From Kiritimatiellia bacterium (GTDB taxonomy: Bacteria; Verrucomicrobiota; Kiritimatiellia; JAFGHX01): a DNA stretch of 64,000 nucleotides. The stretch spans positions 1-64,000 of the forward strand of contig JAFGHX010000259.1 in the NCBI GenBank assembly GCA_016929905.1, written 5' to 3'. Below, in pieces: positions 18,501 through 26,855 of this stretch (positions within the stretch are counted from its first letter, which is position 1; every line of letters begins with the position of its first letter). The translations under genes and the position numbers were made by a program. The notes beneath the pieces were generated by a model. The model saw only the letters and a list, made by a program, of their open reading frames with translations. It was not told the DNA's origin and searched no databases.

Positions 18501-20511
18501 GGCCGGGCTTGAGGCCGGCGGCCACTTCCCTGGCCGCGCGGTACTCGCGCAACGCATTGGCCGCCTCACTTCCCGCGGCCGGCAGCGGGATGCGCCAGAC
18601 GGCGGTGTGCGGGCAGTCGAAAGCCGGCTCGCCGACCGCCAGGACAACGGCCATGTCGGCCGCGCCGGTTTCGATCGCGCCGGCGAGCCGCGCGCGCAGC
18701 TCCTGTTCGCTGCCCGGGTGCAGAAACGCGGTCAGCACGCGCCGGCTGCTGAGCCGCCAGCTCACGAGCCGCTCGCACGGCGCGGCCCAGGCCGCCTTGC
18801 CGGGCCATGAGGCGGATTCCGGCAGCTCCGCGAGCGGCTCGGTGAGCAGCCGCGAGTCGTCTTCGGCGACGTCCGCCATGGCGCGCTGGAGCCGGGCCTT
18901 CAGGCTCTTCGCCGGGTCGTCCTCCGTGACGATCACATAGACCGGCGCCTCGCCTTTGCGCGCCGGCGGGCGCTTGACCAGGAAGCGGCTGTGTTCCGCG
19001 ATCGGGTCGAGAATGGCTTCCGCGACGAACTCGGCGTTCAGCTTCGGATCCTGCGGCGACAGGGCGCAGCCGGCCAGTTCCGCCAGGCGCCGCACGTCGG
19101 GCGGCTCGGCCGTGGGGTGGATCTGATACAGCACGAGCATTCGGATCAGGCGTCTGGCCAGCGCGCGGTCGTCGGCGTCCTCGATCACACGCTCGGCCAC
19201 CTCGTCCAGGTGCGGCACGATATGGCGCGGGTACACGTAGAAGTCGGAGAACTCCGCCATGCGCCCGGCGAAATGATCGTAGATGCTGTCCGGCGCCAAC
19301 AGCTCGAGCGGCGGCCGATCCAGGATGCCCGGGATCTCCCGCTTCGGATCGCCGGCCAACCGCGCCCAGACGAAATCGACGATGCCGCGATGCACGCTGA
19401 ACAGATCGCCGAGCCCGTCCAGCAGGCCGATCGTGGCCGGATGTACGGGGTAGGTGGCCTGAAACGCGTCGAACGACCACGTGAACGACGGGAACTGGCG
19501 GCGGCACAGTTCGTAGAGGCGCTGCAGCTCGGAGTCGGCGCCGGCTTTCCACTTGACGAGCCGCCCGCGGATCAGCGCCTGGACGTGCACGGTCGACAGC
19601 GCCAGCTTGACCGGGTAGCGGTCCTTGATCTTCTGCAGGGTAGCCGGCGACAGATCGCCCGTGCGCTCGATGCTTTCCTGAACGGCGCCCACGATCCAGA
19701 GCGGTTCGGTCTGCGTCAGCTCGCCCAGGAACTGCAGCAGGCGCGCGTCCTCGTTCAGCGCGGCCGCACTGCGCTTCGCGCGCAGGAACTCGGACAATTC
19801 GTCGATGAGCAGAACGATCCCGGCGAACCCGGCGCGGCGCACCTCCGTCATAACGGTCGCGAACAGCTCGGCACGATCCTCGATCAGCGCTTCGACGGCC
19901 TGGACCCCCTGTTTGCGGAGGAAGGGGACGCCCTTGAGATAGGCGTCGCGCGGGTTCGCCGCCAGCCAATCGTCCAGCGCGGCGGGCTCGACACCGGCGA
20001 CGGCCGCGAACGATGCGGCCAGCTCCGCATCGCGCAGCAGATCGGCGAACCGGCGCCGGAACCGCATGAGCGGGCTGAGCGGGGTGGCGTTTCCGTGCTC
20101 GGCGAGCAGTTCCTCGATCCGCTCCGCGACGATCTGTTCCAGCGCGGTGTGCGCGCGGTGCCGCACCAGCGAGATGTCGACGGGCAGGAGCCGCCTGCCC
20201 GTATCCTGCACCCGTTTCAGGCCCGCATGGCTCGCGCTGAGCGCCTCCGCGCCGGGCCGGCCAGCCGCCCAGGCCGTGAGTGCGGCGAGCACGTGCGACT
20301 TGCCCGCCCCGAAATCGCCCTGCAGGAAGAAGCCCTGCCCGTGCTCCTTGAGCAGGGAGTCGGCCAGCACCGCGATGTGCCGCGCAATCTCCGCGGTGAA
20401 CACGAAGCTGGCCGCGATCTCCTCGGAGGCCGTGCGGCCCTCCTCGATCCGGATGACCGTGCGCACCGGCGGGATGTCGACGAGATCCCCGATCTTCTGA
20501 GGTGTCGCCAC
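15508..20511 (-). CDS. BrxC/DUF6079-like P-loop ATPase fused to a PglZ-like domain
   Basis: This 1667-residue protein starts at GTG (VATPQKIGDLVDIPPVRTV), placed by GGAAAGGA just upstream and by its position next to the preceding stop. Residues ~1-450 are a P-loop ATPase with Walker A GDFGAGKS (65-72) and Walker B IVLLIDEL (232-239). Both resemble the DUF6079/BrxC group found in phage-defence loci. A long helical middle follows. The last ~230 residues look like a PglZ-type alkaline-phosphatase fold: VVVIFDGVSPDVW with a metal-binding Asp, LLDQDAH, and TDHG at ~1629-1632. In BREX, BrxC and PglZ are separate proteins. No BREX methyltransferase or BrxL/Lon gene is nearby. The family names rest on motif memory; the ATPase call is firm. 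Confidence 0.75.
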   Translation of the reverse strand: MATPQKIGDLVDIPPVRTVIRIEEGRTASEEIAASFVFTAEIARHIAVLADSLLKEHGQGFFLQGDFGAGKSHVLAALTAWAAGRPGAEALSASHAGLKRVQDTGRRLLPVDISLVRHRAHTALEQIVAERIEELLAEHGNATPLSPLMRFRRRFADLLRDAELAASFAAVAGVEPAALDDWLAANPRDAYLKGVPFLRKQGVQAVEALIEDRAELFATVMTEVRRAGFAGIVLLIDELSEFLRAKRSAAALNEDARLLQFLGELTQTEPLWIVGAVQESIERTGDLSPATLQKIKDRYPVKLALSTVHVQALIRGRLVKWKAGADSELQRLYELCRRQFPSFTWSFDAFQATYPVHPATIGLLDGLGDLFSVHRGIVDFVWARLAGDPKREIPGILDRPPLELLAPDSIYDHFAGRMAEFSDFYVYPRHIVPHLDEVAERVIEDADDRALARRLIRMLVLYQIHPTAEPPDVRRLAELAGCALSPQDPKLNAEFVAEAILDPIAEHSRFLVKRPPARKGEAPVYVIVTEDDPAKSLKARLQRAMADVAEDDSRLLTEPLAELPESASWPGKAAWAAPCERLVSWRLSSRRVLTAFLHPGSEQELRARLAGAIETGAADMAVVLAVGEPAFDCPHTAVWRIPLPAAGSEAANALREYRAAREVAAGLKPGHPAEAALIPAANDRARRSAAAAQQAALDAVYAGTFTAADLQMDDAARQLKRFDRLLETAAARVLERRFPRFVAIAPRNVTPFPRLYQRLLDDYVFAGSVTVRAAREQGLTDLIEGLALPLGLVTPQGGAYVFAPDPGAHPLLRHLFAQLKPSGATPLAAIRHELRTGDYGVPEDAVQFLLCALAIGGVITLLKGGRSLPLEFLSLASADTATEIAPGEVIAQGDRETLLRECAFLLPADAAPSFGLRRQREAWQAVTQFKRQAERLVADIRKGLSAVREYSAFAALDTDAADKRLAAIEIVHEGIKVSYQAREGLERFLQAWRGAGLTADDVARLKSLREFLVKRAEQVVFINHYVRHRAVDRLADSDEACRRLRDSVTAQLANLEQLVADGGETELDSSFAAFREHYMAAYDAQHADACRRDKPPALSKFARRAVTVLRRLAAMETLDRPPGLDEALRRLEPPARETCTRNLREELLRAPVCGCGFEPGTQPEAEPAPPADPEETVERLLAGYTAVLQEPAILEALDARAYVLQDAEPAAVKGLNRLARLLRSKDLSPAVLLDVLDSQTAAELDRALSGRVEVRKKGLHELFGQLAGRRLTAAQVLALTRKWIGELPDKTVLALEGDAAGTPRDARSGAAWWPLLHPDLFPELPTREPGLLARLRETEDQLEAAWPAAGLRERLQGLDNAGLASFIAHEPCHVRAAQAAWTLLAERVLRLDTWPADAPAQSRHPDPDRARVIARGLELLQSAAGALGAGYPARLRFRLDASELLAHPWISAELESALYRKLKTVAQGGEDWLRSLPALAPVNLDDRPVVVIFDGVSPDVWARTREELAHAGKPLQSAWRRTPAAATEAGIRALLGLDADPADALPARGIPYHHVRGNERAEWLDLIGPLEQETAVVVRVALLDQDAHRASGPRLHEMPAALARVFEHHLFPLADACAKEGRRLLAGTDHGLTLSRRGLDHGKGGVYEQAVWVAECSGPARTTTAEP

Positions 20512-20512
20512 G

Positions 20513-21478
20513 TCAGGTCCTTTCCATCCGTTTGCGAATGCCGCGCAGGCGGCCGTGCAGCGTCTTCTCCTCCGGGTGAAGCGTGAGCAGCTCGGCATAG
20601 AAGCGCTCGGCGCGGTCCAGCGCCTGCATCCGCCGGCAGGCCGCCTGGTAGGAAGAGTGCAGGTACACATCCGCGGGCGCCTGGCGCAGCAGCTCTTCCA
20701 TCAACGGCGCCGCCTCGGACTCCTGCCCGCTCTTGGCCAGGGCAAACGCCTTCTTGCGCTGGATGCGGAACGTGCCGGATCCGGCGGCGATCTTGTCGTA
20801 CTGCGCCGCCGCTTCGCCCGGCCTGCCGGCCCGCCGGCAGAGCGAGGCGTAGATCTCGCGGTAGATCGGCGGCCTGGACCCGATGCGCGCCAGCCGCCGC
20901 ATCCGCGACAGGACCGGCTCGAGCCCCTCCTTCCGGATATCCAACTCCGTCAGCGCCCACAGCGGTTCCGGGTGGTTCGGCTCGCGCTTGAGCCACTCGC
21001 GGCAGGCGTCGGCCGCCTCCGCGTCGCGGTCGAGCGCCATGAGCGCCTTCACTCGCCAGCGCGCGCCCTGTTCGCGGGTGAGCGGCGCCTCGCCAAGCCG
21101 GGCGAGCACCTCCGGCCAGCGAGCCAACGCCGCCAGGCAGTCCAGCACGCCGCGCAGCGCGCGCTGCCGGGCGGTGGGCGCCTGCGCGGCCTCCTCATAG
21201 CGGGAAAGCGCGTCCTCCGCGCGGCCGCCGCCGCGCAGCGCGTCCGCCGCCGCGAGCAGCGCATAGGTGTTGTCCGGCGCCTGCGCCAGGGCCTGCTCCG
21301 CCGCCGCGCGCGCTTCCTCGCAGCGGCCCGCCCGCGTCAGCGCCACCGCCTGCTGTGTCAGCCAGAACGGGTGCGCGCCGCCGCGCGCCAAGGTCTGCCG
21401 CTCCGCGAACCGCGCCGCGTCCACAAACCGGCCGGCGTCCAGCATCCCCACGAATTGCTCGTAGTCCGGTGTTCTCAG
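20513..21478 (-). CDS. TPR-repeat protein, partner of the ATPase/PglZ fusion
   Basis: About 321 residues are built almost wholly of tetratricopeptide helices (RAGRCEEARAAAEQALAQAP, AEDALSRYEEAAQAP, GEAAAQYDKIAAGSG, LDRAERFYAELLTLHPEEK). The start is uncertain. CTG at 21478 has GGAGG at ideal distance; ATG at 21445 and GTG at 21451 or 21619 are alternatives. Its stop overlaps the context of the next start (TGACGTG), so the two genes are translationally coupled and probably act together. TPR proteins usually serve as adaptors or sensors. There is no membrane segment, so it is cytoplasmic. Confidence 0.75.
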   Translation of the reverse strand: MRTPDYEQFVGMLDAGRFVDAARFAERQTLARGGAHPFWLTQQAVALTRAGRCEEARAAAEQALAQAPDNTYALLAAADALRGGGRAEDALSRYEEAAQAPTARQRALRGVLDCLAALARWPEVLARLGEAPLTREQGARWRVKALMALDRDAEAADACREWLKREPNHPEPLWALTELDIRKEGLEPVLSRMRRLARIGSRPPIYREIYASLCRRAGRPGEAAAQYDKIAAGSGTFRIQRKKAFALAKSGQESEAAPLMEELLRQAPADVYLHSSYQAACRRMQALDRAERFYAELLTLHPEEKTLHGRLRGIRKRMERT

Positions 21479-21875
21479 GAGATCGCCTCCGGACCAACGC
21501 TCGGCGCTCACCGGCCGGCGCGCCCTATGCGCCGGTGCCGTGCAGCGCTTCGATCGGTCTTCTGTCTCGCCTCGTGTTCCGCTATCGCCGCCCGCTATCG
21601 TCCGCCGGTCTCCATGCACATCTCCCGGTCGACGAGAACGGCGACGATAAGCGTCTTCGATTTCGATGTCCTCTGTTCATCCCCCGAACGCCCCAGCACG
21701 GGCAGGCGCGCCGCGTTGGCCTCGAATTCTGAGTGTAGCAAGAGTCCGGCCGGAATCGAGAGAATTCCGCCGCCCTGCACGCGCGACCCGCACGGCCCGG
21801 CGCGAAGCGGCCGCGAAGAAGAGCCGAGAACGGTGCGCGCTTCCCGTGCTCAGGTGCCGGCGCGCCCCACGGGAG

Positions 21876-21905
21876 GGCGAGCGGCCTGAGGGCGTCTCGA
21901 GACCA
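21876..21905. repeat. Isolated REP-like fragment
   Basis: GGAGGGCGAGCGGCCTGAGG followed by GCGTCTCGAGA matches the flank of element copy C at 57119-57138. This may be an empty or decayed insertion site. The rest of the gap 21620-22043 holds no gene on the plus strand; the minus strand carries the possible frame tail described next. Confidence 0.5.
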
Positions 21906-21936
21906 GGGTAACGTGTGCGCCGAGTGCGGCTCACCA

Positions 21937-22058
21937 CAGGTTCGCCCTCCACACGCCGAGCACCATCGGCACCAGCCCCGCCGGCGCCATCACATACCAC
22001 AGGTGCAGCCAATCCCAGACAGGTGTCTTTGCGAGAAACTCCTTCAGCGCTGTGTCCA
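21937..22058 (-). pseudogene. Possible frameshifted C-terminal tail of the epimerase
   Basis: On the minus strand a 40-odd-codon frame reads VDTALKEFLAKTPVWDW, then WLHLWYVMAPAGLVPMVLG, before a stop near 21937. It begins just where the epimerase frame ends and has no start of its own with a ribosome binding site. It could be the lost C-terminus of that protein after a single-base indel, or an unrelated remnant. Confidence 0.3.
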
Positions 22059-23030
22059 CCGCCCGATCAACGCGTCGTACTCCTCGTCATCCTGCCACTC
22101 CTCGATCCCGCCGTTGGCGTCGAGCCAGGCGACGGTCTTCTTCACGCCGTCGGCGAACGGGATGGTGTAGGTGTAGCCCAGATCGTTCTTCGCCGCGGAA
22201 TTGTCGTAAATGTTGCAGTACTGGAAGTTCTCGTAGGCGCGCCGGCCGCGTTCGCCGGCGAGCCGGAAGATGTCCGCGGCCGGGATATGCACCAGCTCCG
22301 GCAGTGTGGCGCCGAGCGCGGCCGCGACTTGCTCGTAGTACTGCGTCCAGGTCAGCCATTCCTCGGCCGTGACGTGATAGGAGCGGCCGACCGCCTGCGG
22401 GTTGTCGACCGCCGCGGCGAAGGCGGGGCCCACGTCCTCCGCGCGCGCGGCCGTCCACAGCGCGGTGCCGTCGCCGTGTATGATGAGCGGCTTGCCGTTG
22501 CGCACCCGGTCCAGCCAGCTTGTCCGGCGGTCGAACGCATGGATGATCGCGCCCCGGTCGCCGTACGTATGGGCCGGGCGTATGATGGTGAGGCCGAAGG
22601 CGCCCGCCTGGTGGGCCGCGCTCAACAGCTTCTCGCATTCCACTTTCCGCTCTGCGTAGGTGCTCAGGGGGCCGTACGGCTCGGATTCCGTGACCGGATA
22701 GCGCGCGGCCGGCTTGGCGTACACGTCGACGGTGCTGCAGAAGATGAGCCGGCGTGTGTGGCGCCGGCAGGCGTGGATCGTGCTTTCGGCGTCCTCCGGC
22801 GTATAGCCGATCATGTCGATCACGCAATCGGGCGGCGGATCCATCCGCTGAATCTGCGCTTCGAACGTGCCGCGGTCGTGCCGGTCGCCGTAGAGGGTCC
22901 GGATCGGCACGTCGAACGCCTGCTTCCGTTTGCCGCGGTTGTAGTGCGTGAGGTGGTGGCCCCGCTTCAACAGCGCGCGTGTGACTTCCGTGCTGATCAG
23001 GCCCGTTCCCCCGATGATGAGTACGTTCAC
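22044..23030 (-). CDS. NAD-dependent epimerase/dehydratase (extended SDR)
   Basis: This 328-residue protein starts at GTG (VNVLIIGGTGLISTEV). The Rossmann motif GGTGLIS lies at residues ~7-13, the active-site Tyr-x3-Lys in TYAERKVE (~130) and the substrate region IIRPAHTYGDRG (~155). It resembles the CSP41/isoflavone-reductase-like group of nucleotide-sugar epimerases in PVC bacteria. The frame is open ten codons further up, but GTG with GGGGGGGCCGAGAC before it is the better start. A heptamer tandem array lies immediately 5' of the ribosome binding site. The C-terminus may be shortened by a frameshift near 22058. The substrate is unknown. Confidence 0.8.
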   Translation of the reverse strand: MNVLIIGGTGLISTEVTRALLKRGHHLTHYNRGKRKQAFDVPIRTLYGDRHDRGTFEAQIQRMDPPPDCVIDMIGYTPEDAESTIHACRRHTRRLIFCSTVDVYAKPAARYPVTESEPYGPLSTYAERKVECEKLLSAAHQAGAFGLTIIRPAHTYGDRGAIIHAFDRRTSWLDRVRNGKPLIIHGDGTALWTAARAEDVGPAFAAAVDNPQAVGRSYHVTAEEWLTWTQYYEQVAAALGATLPELVHIPAADIFRLAGERGRRAYENFQYCNIYDNSAAKNDLGYTYTIPFADGVKKTVAWLDANGGIEEWQDDEEYDALIGRWTQR

Positions 23031-23054
23031 GTCTCGGCCCCCCCCCGTGCCCAT

Positions 23055-23145
23055 GGTCAATGGTCAATGGTCGATGGTCGATGGTTGATGGTCGATGGTT
23101 GATGGTCGATGGTTGATGGTTGATGGCGAATCGTCAGTCGTCAAT
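23055..23145. repeat. Heptamer tandem array 1 (GGTCAAT family)
   Basis: Thirteen consecutive 7-base units (GGTCAAT, GGTCGAT, GGTTGAT, then GGCGAAT, CGTCAGT, CGTCAAT) run without a break, 25 bases upstream of the epimerase start. A five-unit array of the same family lies at 35263-35297. Confidence 0.9.
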
Positions 23146-23284
23146 GCCTGGTGTCCGCCGTCGCATCGGCGAAAGCGGGTGATCGATGAGGCCATTCTGA
23201 CAGAACGGCCGGCGGATTGCACGCAAATGCCGCCCCGCCCCCAACAGGCTGAACGGCCGCGGGCCGGGTGCGCGCCGGCGGGCC

Positions 23285-24256
23285 TCACGCGCGCGGGGCG
23301 GCGCGGAGCGCGCGCAGTTGCTGCACGAAAGCCTGCGGGATGAGCCCGTTCTTTGCGATCGGCACATCCCAGGTGATCACGCCGCCGTTGGCGATCACGT
23401 GTTTCGTGTAGCCGATCACGAGTTCGTCGGGAAACCGCGGCTCGCCGCGACACCAGTTTGAGCCGAGATAGCTGAGGATGTGGTACTGCGCCTTGTGCCC
23501 GTTTCGTTCCACCCAGCGGCCGGGGCACTCCGGCAGGGCTTTGGCGACTTCCCCGGCCGTGTAGTGCTCGTGTTCCGTGTGGCAGACGATCGGCGTCTTG
23601 ACCCCCGGATTGAACGCCACGATCGCGGCGGGGTTGCCCGCCTTCATGGCCGCGGCGAAGCTGCGGAAGTTCGGCGCGTCGTCGTGGCGGTACATCTCAT
23701 CGGCGAAATAGCACCCGTCGATCCACCAGCCGCGCACCTTGCCGCCCCAGCGCTGCGACCATTCGCGGATGACCGCCTCCCATTTCCGCTGGAATTCCGC
23801 AAGCCGCCTGCCGGTCCTGCGTTTTCCCCAGCCGCCGGGCCAGCCGCCTTCAAACCCCCATTCCCAGCCCAGGCGCCGAACGGCCTCCGGGTCCGCCGCG
23901 GGCGCGCCGCTTGGCAGATAGACCAGCAGCCGGATTCCGTGTGGGGAGAGCGCCTCGTACAGGTCGCTCACGAGATCGCGATTCGAACACTTGCTGGGCT
24001 CGATGCCGACAAAGTTGTCGTAGGTCGTGTTGGGCGCCAGATAGTGACCGGAGTTTTGGCCGAGCGTGATGAAGAAACACGGCGCGCAAACATCGCGCAA
24101 CTGATTGGCGAGGCCCTCTGCATCGAACGCGTCTACCTGCGCGTTCCAGGCCTCGGCCGTCAGCTCGGCGCCCCCGTCGCTGCTGGGCGGCGCGCCGAGA
24201 TAGTGGCAGAAGACTCCCCAACCACAGTCCTTGAACCAGTCGGTATTCGCCGTCAC
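23285..24256 (-). CDS. Alpha-L-fucosidase-like hydrolase (GH29-like)
   Basis: It has 323 residues. The GTG start at 24256 is set by an excellent AGAGGAGGAACGGGT upstream. The barrel motifs are TDWFKDCGWGVFCHYLG at the N-terminus, FFITLGQNSGHYLAPN (~65), IRLLVYLPSGAP (~105) and KVRGWWIDGCYF (~180). In GH29 the Asp of the W-x-D segment is the nucleophile. The C-terminal sandwich of classic fucosidases is missing, so the protein is shorter than typical (about 450). There is no signal peptide. The name reflects fold similarity; the substrate may differ. Confidence 0.7.
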   Translation of the reverse strand: MTANTDWFKDCGWGVFCHYLGAPPSSDGGAELTAEAWNAQVDAFDAEGLANQLRDVCAPCFFITLGQNSGHYLAPNTTYDNFVGIEPSKCSNRDLVSDLYEALSPHGIRLLVYLPSGAPAADPEAVRRLGWEWGFEGGWPGGWGKRRTGRRLAEFQRKWEAVIREWSQRWGGKVRGWWIDGCYFADEMYRHDDAPNFRSFAAAMKAGNPAAIVAFNPGVKTPIVCHTEHEHYTAGEVAKALPECPGRWVERNGHKAQYHILSYLGSNWCRGEPRFPDELVIGYTKHVIANGGVITWDVPIAKNGLIPQAFVQQLRALRAAPRA

Positions 24257-24382
24257 ACCCGTTCCTCCTCTTTCCGGCGCGCGCCTTGCATCGCCCTCGC
24301 CCGCACCGAAGGCGATAGGGTAGCGCGCCGGCACCGATTCCGCAACCCCCCTCGGGGCATGCCCGCTGTCGGCCAGCGGGGA

Positions 24383-24411
24383 TAGACAACCGAGCGCGAA
24401 AGGGCTATCCT
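24383..24411 (+). promoter_or_regulatory. Candidate sigma-70 promoter
   Basis: TAGACA (24383-24388) and TATCCT (24406-24411) are 17 bases apart, 44 bases before the start of the following gene. The short palindrome CCCGCTGTCGGCCAGCGGG lies just upstream. Confidence 0.5.
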
Positions 24412-24454
24412 GACGGCAACGCGACGGAGTGAACCGCGGGAGGGATCCGGATTC

Positions 24455-25348
24455 ATGACCAAACCGTGTATCGTCCTTTCCAACGCGAAGAACCAGTGTG
24501 CCACGTTTGTCTGGCCGGATGTGTCAGACGTCTATGTCGGATACCGGTTCATGGAGCACCGGCCGGAGACGCTGGACACGCCGCTCGACGGCATCGACGC
24601 GCTTCCGCGGTTGGCCGGGGAACGCCCGGAATTCGACCGGGAGAAGGAACCGGCGAGCGGCGAGACATGCGACCCGTTCGGCAGAGGTTGGGCGACGTCT
24701 TACACGGAGCCGGACGCCGACGAGCCGATCCGGCTCCAGTTCCGCGCCTACGCCGACGGGTCGGCCTGGGCCTGCGGGCAGGACAATGCCGGCGCGCAGA
24801 CGCGCGAGTTCTTCTTCTTCGAGCCGGCGGAAGACGGCGTGCTCATGCGCATGAGGCTTTCGACCCGGGCGCCGATTACCGGCGCCTTCGCCGTGCAGCA
24901 GTGCCTGCGGTTTTCCGGCCGCACGAACCAGGCCTGGCGCCGGCCCATTGCGTGCGTGCCGGCCTTGAGCGAGTTCGACCTGCAGGCCGCGGGCCGGCCG
25001 AACGACACGCTCACCTACGCCCGCCGCAACGGCGAATGGATCCGGTTCCCGCTGCCGCACACTCGATTCGCCACGCCGCCGGGCCGGCCGTTTCTGGCCG
25101 CGAAAGGCGACGGTGAGGTCGACCACGGCCTGATCGTCCGCGAGAGCCGGGACGGAAAGCTCTCTTCCGGCATGTACTGGGAGCGGACGGCCTACATGAG
25201 CAACCGGCACCCGGCCGACTGCCTGCACGCGTGCGTCGATTTCGGGCCGCTGGACGCGGGCGCGGCCAGGACCGTGTACGGCAAGTTCTATTTCGTCGAC
25301 GGGACCAAGGACGATCTGTTGGCGCTTTGGGCGAAGGACTTTGTGTGA
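24455..25348 (+). CDS. Conserved hypothetical protein
   Basis: This 297-residue protein (MTKPCIVLSNAKNQCATFVW...) has no signal peptide or membrane segment. The composition is that of a beta-sandwich rich in aromatic residues (REFFFFEPAEDGVLMRMRLS, TVYGKFYFVDGTKDD). I recall no named domain. The start follows GGGAGGGATCCGGATTC. It is divergent from the fucosidase-like gene and has its own promoter candidate. The general look resembles carbohydrate-binding or lyase-like beta proteins of PVC bacteria, but no catalytic motif is evident. Confidence 0.7.
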   Translation: MTKPCIVLSNAKNQCATFVWPDVSDVYVGYRFMEHRPETLDTPLDGIDALPRLAGERPEFDREKEPASGETCDPFGRGWATSYTEPDADEPIRLQFRAYADGSAWACGQDNAGAQTREFFFFEPAEDGVLMRMRLSTRAPITGAFAVQQCLRFSGRTNQAWRRPIACVPALSEFDLQAAGRPNDTLTYARRNGEWIRFPLPHTRFATPPGRPFLAAKGDGEVDHGLIVRESRDGKLSSGMYWERTAYMSNRHPADCLHACVDFGPLDAGAARTVYGKFYFVDGTKDDLLALWAKDFV

Positions 25349-25373
25349 TGGCGGGACGGCCGCGCGCGGATGC

Positions 25374-25495
25374 GGCTCGCGAGACGCGCGCCCTCCATAT
25401 GCCGAACCTTCCCGTGTCCGTGGCGGGCTGGCCTCCTGCAGGCCGGTGGCTCTCCGGGCTGCGCATGTGGCAATGGAGGGCGAGCGTCTCGCGAG
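25374..25495. repeat. REP-like inverted pair
   Basis: GGCTCGCGAGACGCGCGCCC (25374) and GGGCGAGCGTCTCGCGAG (ending 25495) form a long stem around about 75 bases. This is the whole content of the 25349-25602 gap, apart from a further GC-rich partial repeat to 25570. Confidence 0.6.
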
Positions 25496-25602
25496 ACGCA
25501 CGTCCGGGCTACCCCCGGATGTTGGAGTGGAGAAGGGCGAGGCGGCCTCTCGGGCGTCGTACCGTCGGCTCTGGCGCCCGGAGCCGAGCCGGGCACGCGC
25601 AT

Positions 25603-26709
25603 CTACGGCTGGGCATCCCAATCTCTGAAACGTGACCGGAAGACTCCGCTCTCGTATTCGAATCGCTTCGCTGTCCCGTCCTTTCGGATGGTCATCTTTC
25701 CGACGGAGACAAAACCTTTCCTCTTGGTCTGCTCCGAAATCTTCACGATCCGGTTCGCGTACTTGTACGGCCCCCCCTCGTCGCCCGCCAGGATCGTGCC
25801 TATCCGTTTCAACTCCAGCTCCAGCCGGTCGGGGAAGACGTTGACCAGCAGGTAGTTGAAGTTGGACTGTTTGTTCGGACTGGACCCGTGCAGGATCTGG
25901 TGCACGTCGCCTTTGCGTTGGATATAGACGGTATGCCGGTGCCCGCACAGATAGAGGTCAACAGCGTATTTCTCAAGCGTGCGCCACAGCTCCGATTCCG
26001 CGCCACCCTCGAGCGACAGGCCGCCGCCGGGGTGTCCCGGCTTTTCCGGCAGGGCGGGAACATGGCCGACGACCACGACGTGCCTGTTTCGGGCGCCTCT
26101 CTCGAGGACATCCCTCACCCAGGCCAACTGCCTGCCTGAAACGTCCATGCGCACCTCTCCGTTCTCGTCCTGTTCGAACACGTCCAGAACGATCAGGAGC
26201 AGGTCCTTGTGGACAACGGAGAAGGCGAGCCCCTTCATGTGCGCCGGTCCGTCTTGCGGCATCCGGAGGTGCCGGCGAAAGGCCTCCTCGTAATACGGGA
26301 CAAACTGCCGTTTCTGGCCTTTCCACGGGTTGTCTCCCAGTTCGTGATCACCGACGGCGGCGTAGAACTTCAGCCCGTGCGCCTGCATTCGTTTCACCCA
26401 CGCCGGGTAGTAGGTGGCGGCTTGCTTCTCGAGATAGTCTCGGCTCCCGGACCAGTGTCCCATGACCAGATCGCCGGGCACGACGACGAAATCCGGATGC
26501 TCGGCCTTGATCGCGCTCAGAACGCAATCCAGGGCCGAGTCCCACTTGGGTTCCGGATACGCAACATCGCTGTTGAGAAAATCGGGAATGCTGACGAATC
26601 GCCAGGCGGCGGCCGAGTTGCCGGTCGGTTCGGCGGCCGATCCCACGCTCATCGCGAGGCATGCGAAACAGAGCAGAAGCGTGATGGCTCGGCAGACCGA
26701 TCTGTTCAC
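25603..26709 (-). CDS. Secreted calcineurin-like metallophosphoesterase
   Basis: This 368-residue protein starts at GTG (26709) after GAGAGGAGAACGGCC. A signal peptide follows (CRAITLLLCFACLAMSVGSAA). Metal-site motifs in order are VVPGDLVMGHW, AVGDHELG, VVVGHVPALP and LCGHRHTVY. The first motif, usually D-x-H, reads SIPDFLNSD, so one metal ligand is altered. The protein probably hydrolyses a phosphate ester outside the cytoplasm; the substrate is unknown. It is transcribed away from the oxidoreductase gene. Confidence 0.85.
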   Translation of the reverse strand: MNRSVCRAITLLLCFACLAMSVGSAAEPTGNSAAAWRFVSIPDFLNSDVAYPEPKWDSALDCVLSAIKAEHPDFVVVPGDLVMGHWSGSRDYLEKQAATYYPAWVKRMQAHGLKFYAAVGDHELGDNPWKGQKRQFVPYYEEAFRRHLRMPQDGPAHMKGLAFSVVHKDLLLIVLDVFEQDENGEVRMDVSGRQLAWVRDVLERGARNRHVVVVGHVPALPEKPGHPGGGLSLEGGAESELWRTLEKYAVDLYLCGHRHTVYIQRKGDVHQILHGSSPNKQSNFNYLLVNVFPDRLELELKRIGTILAGDEGGPYKYANRIVKISEQTKRKGFVSVGKMTIRKDGTAKRFEYESGVFRSRFRDWDAQP

Positions 26710-26855
26710 GGCCGTTCTCCTCTCGGGCCTCGCAAAAGGGCATCGCACCGGCAAACTCCAGCCACGTGCCACCGGACAATTCTCGCTGAACATTGACATC
26801 ATGGCAAGCCGCCATCGTTCCGATCGCATGCGAGCACGGCGCCGTCACGTTGGTG

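Noticed and set aside
16393..18810. 805-codon frame opposite the ATPase-PglZ gene
   Set aside because: Shadow of high GC content. There is no start context and no motif, and the minus frame has Walker A and B.
15508..20511. Complete BREX locus
   Set aside because: No PglX methyltransferase, BrxL or Lon-like protease, BrxA or BrxB is adjacent. Only the fusion and a TPR gene are present.
23055..23145. CRISPR array
   Set aside because: Units are seven bases with no spacers and no cas genes; it is a simple tandem repeat.
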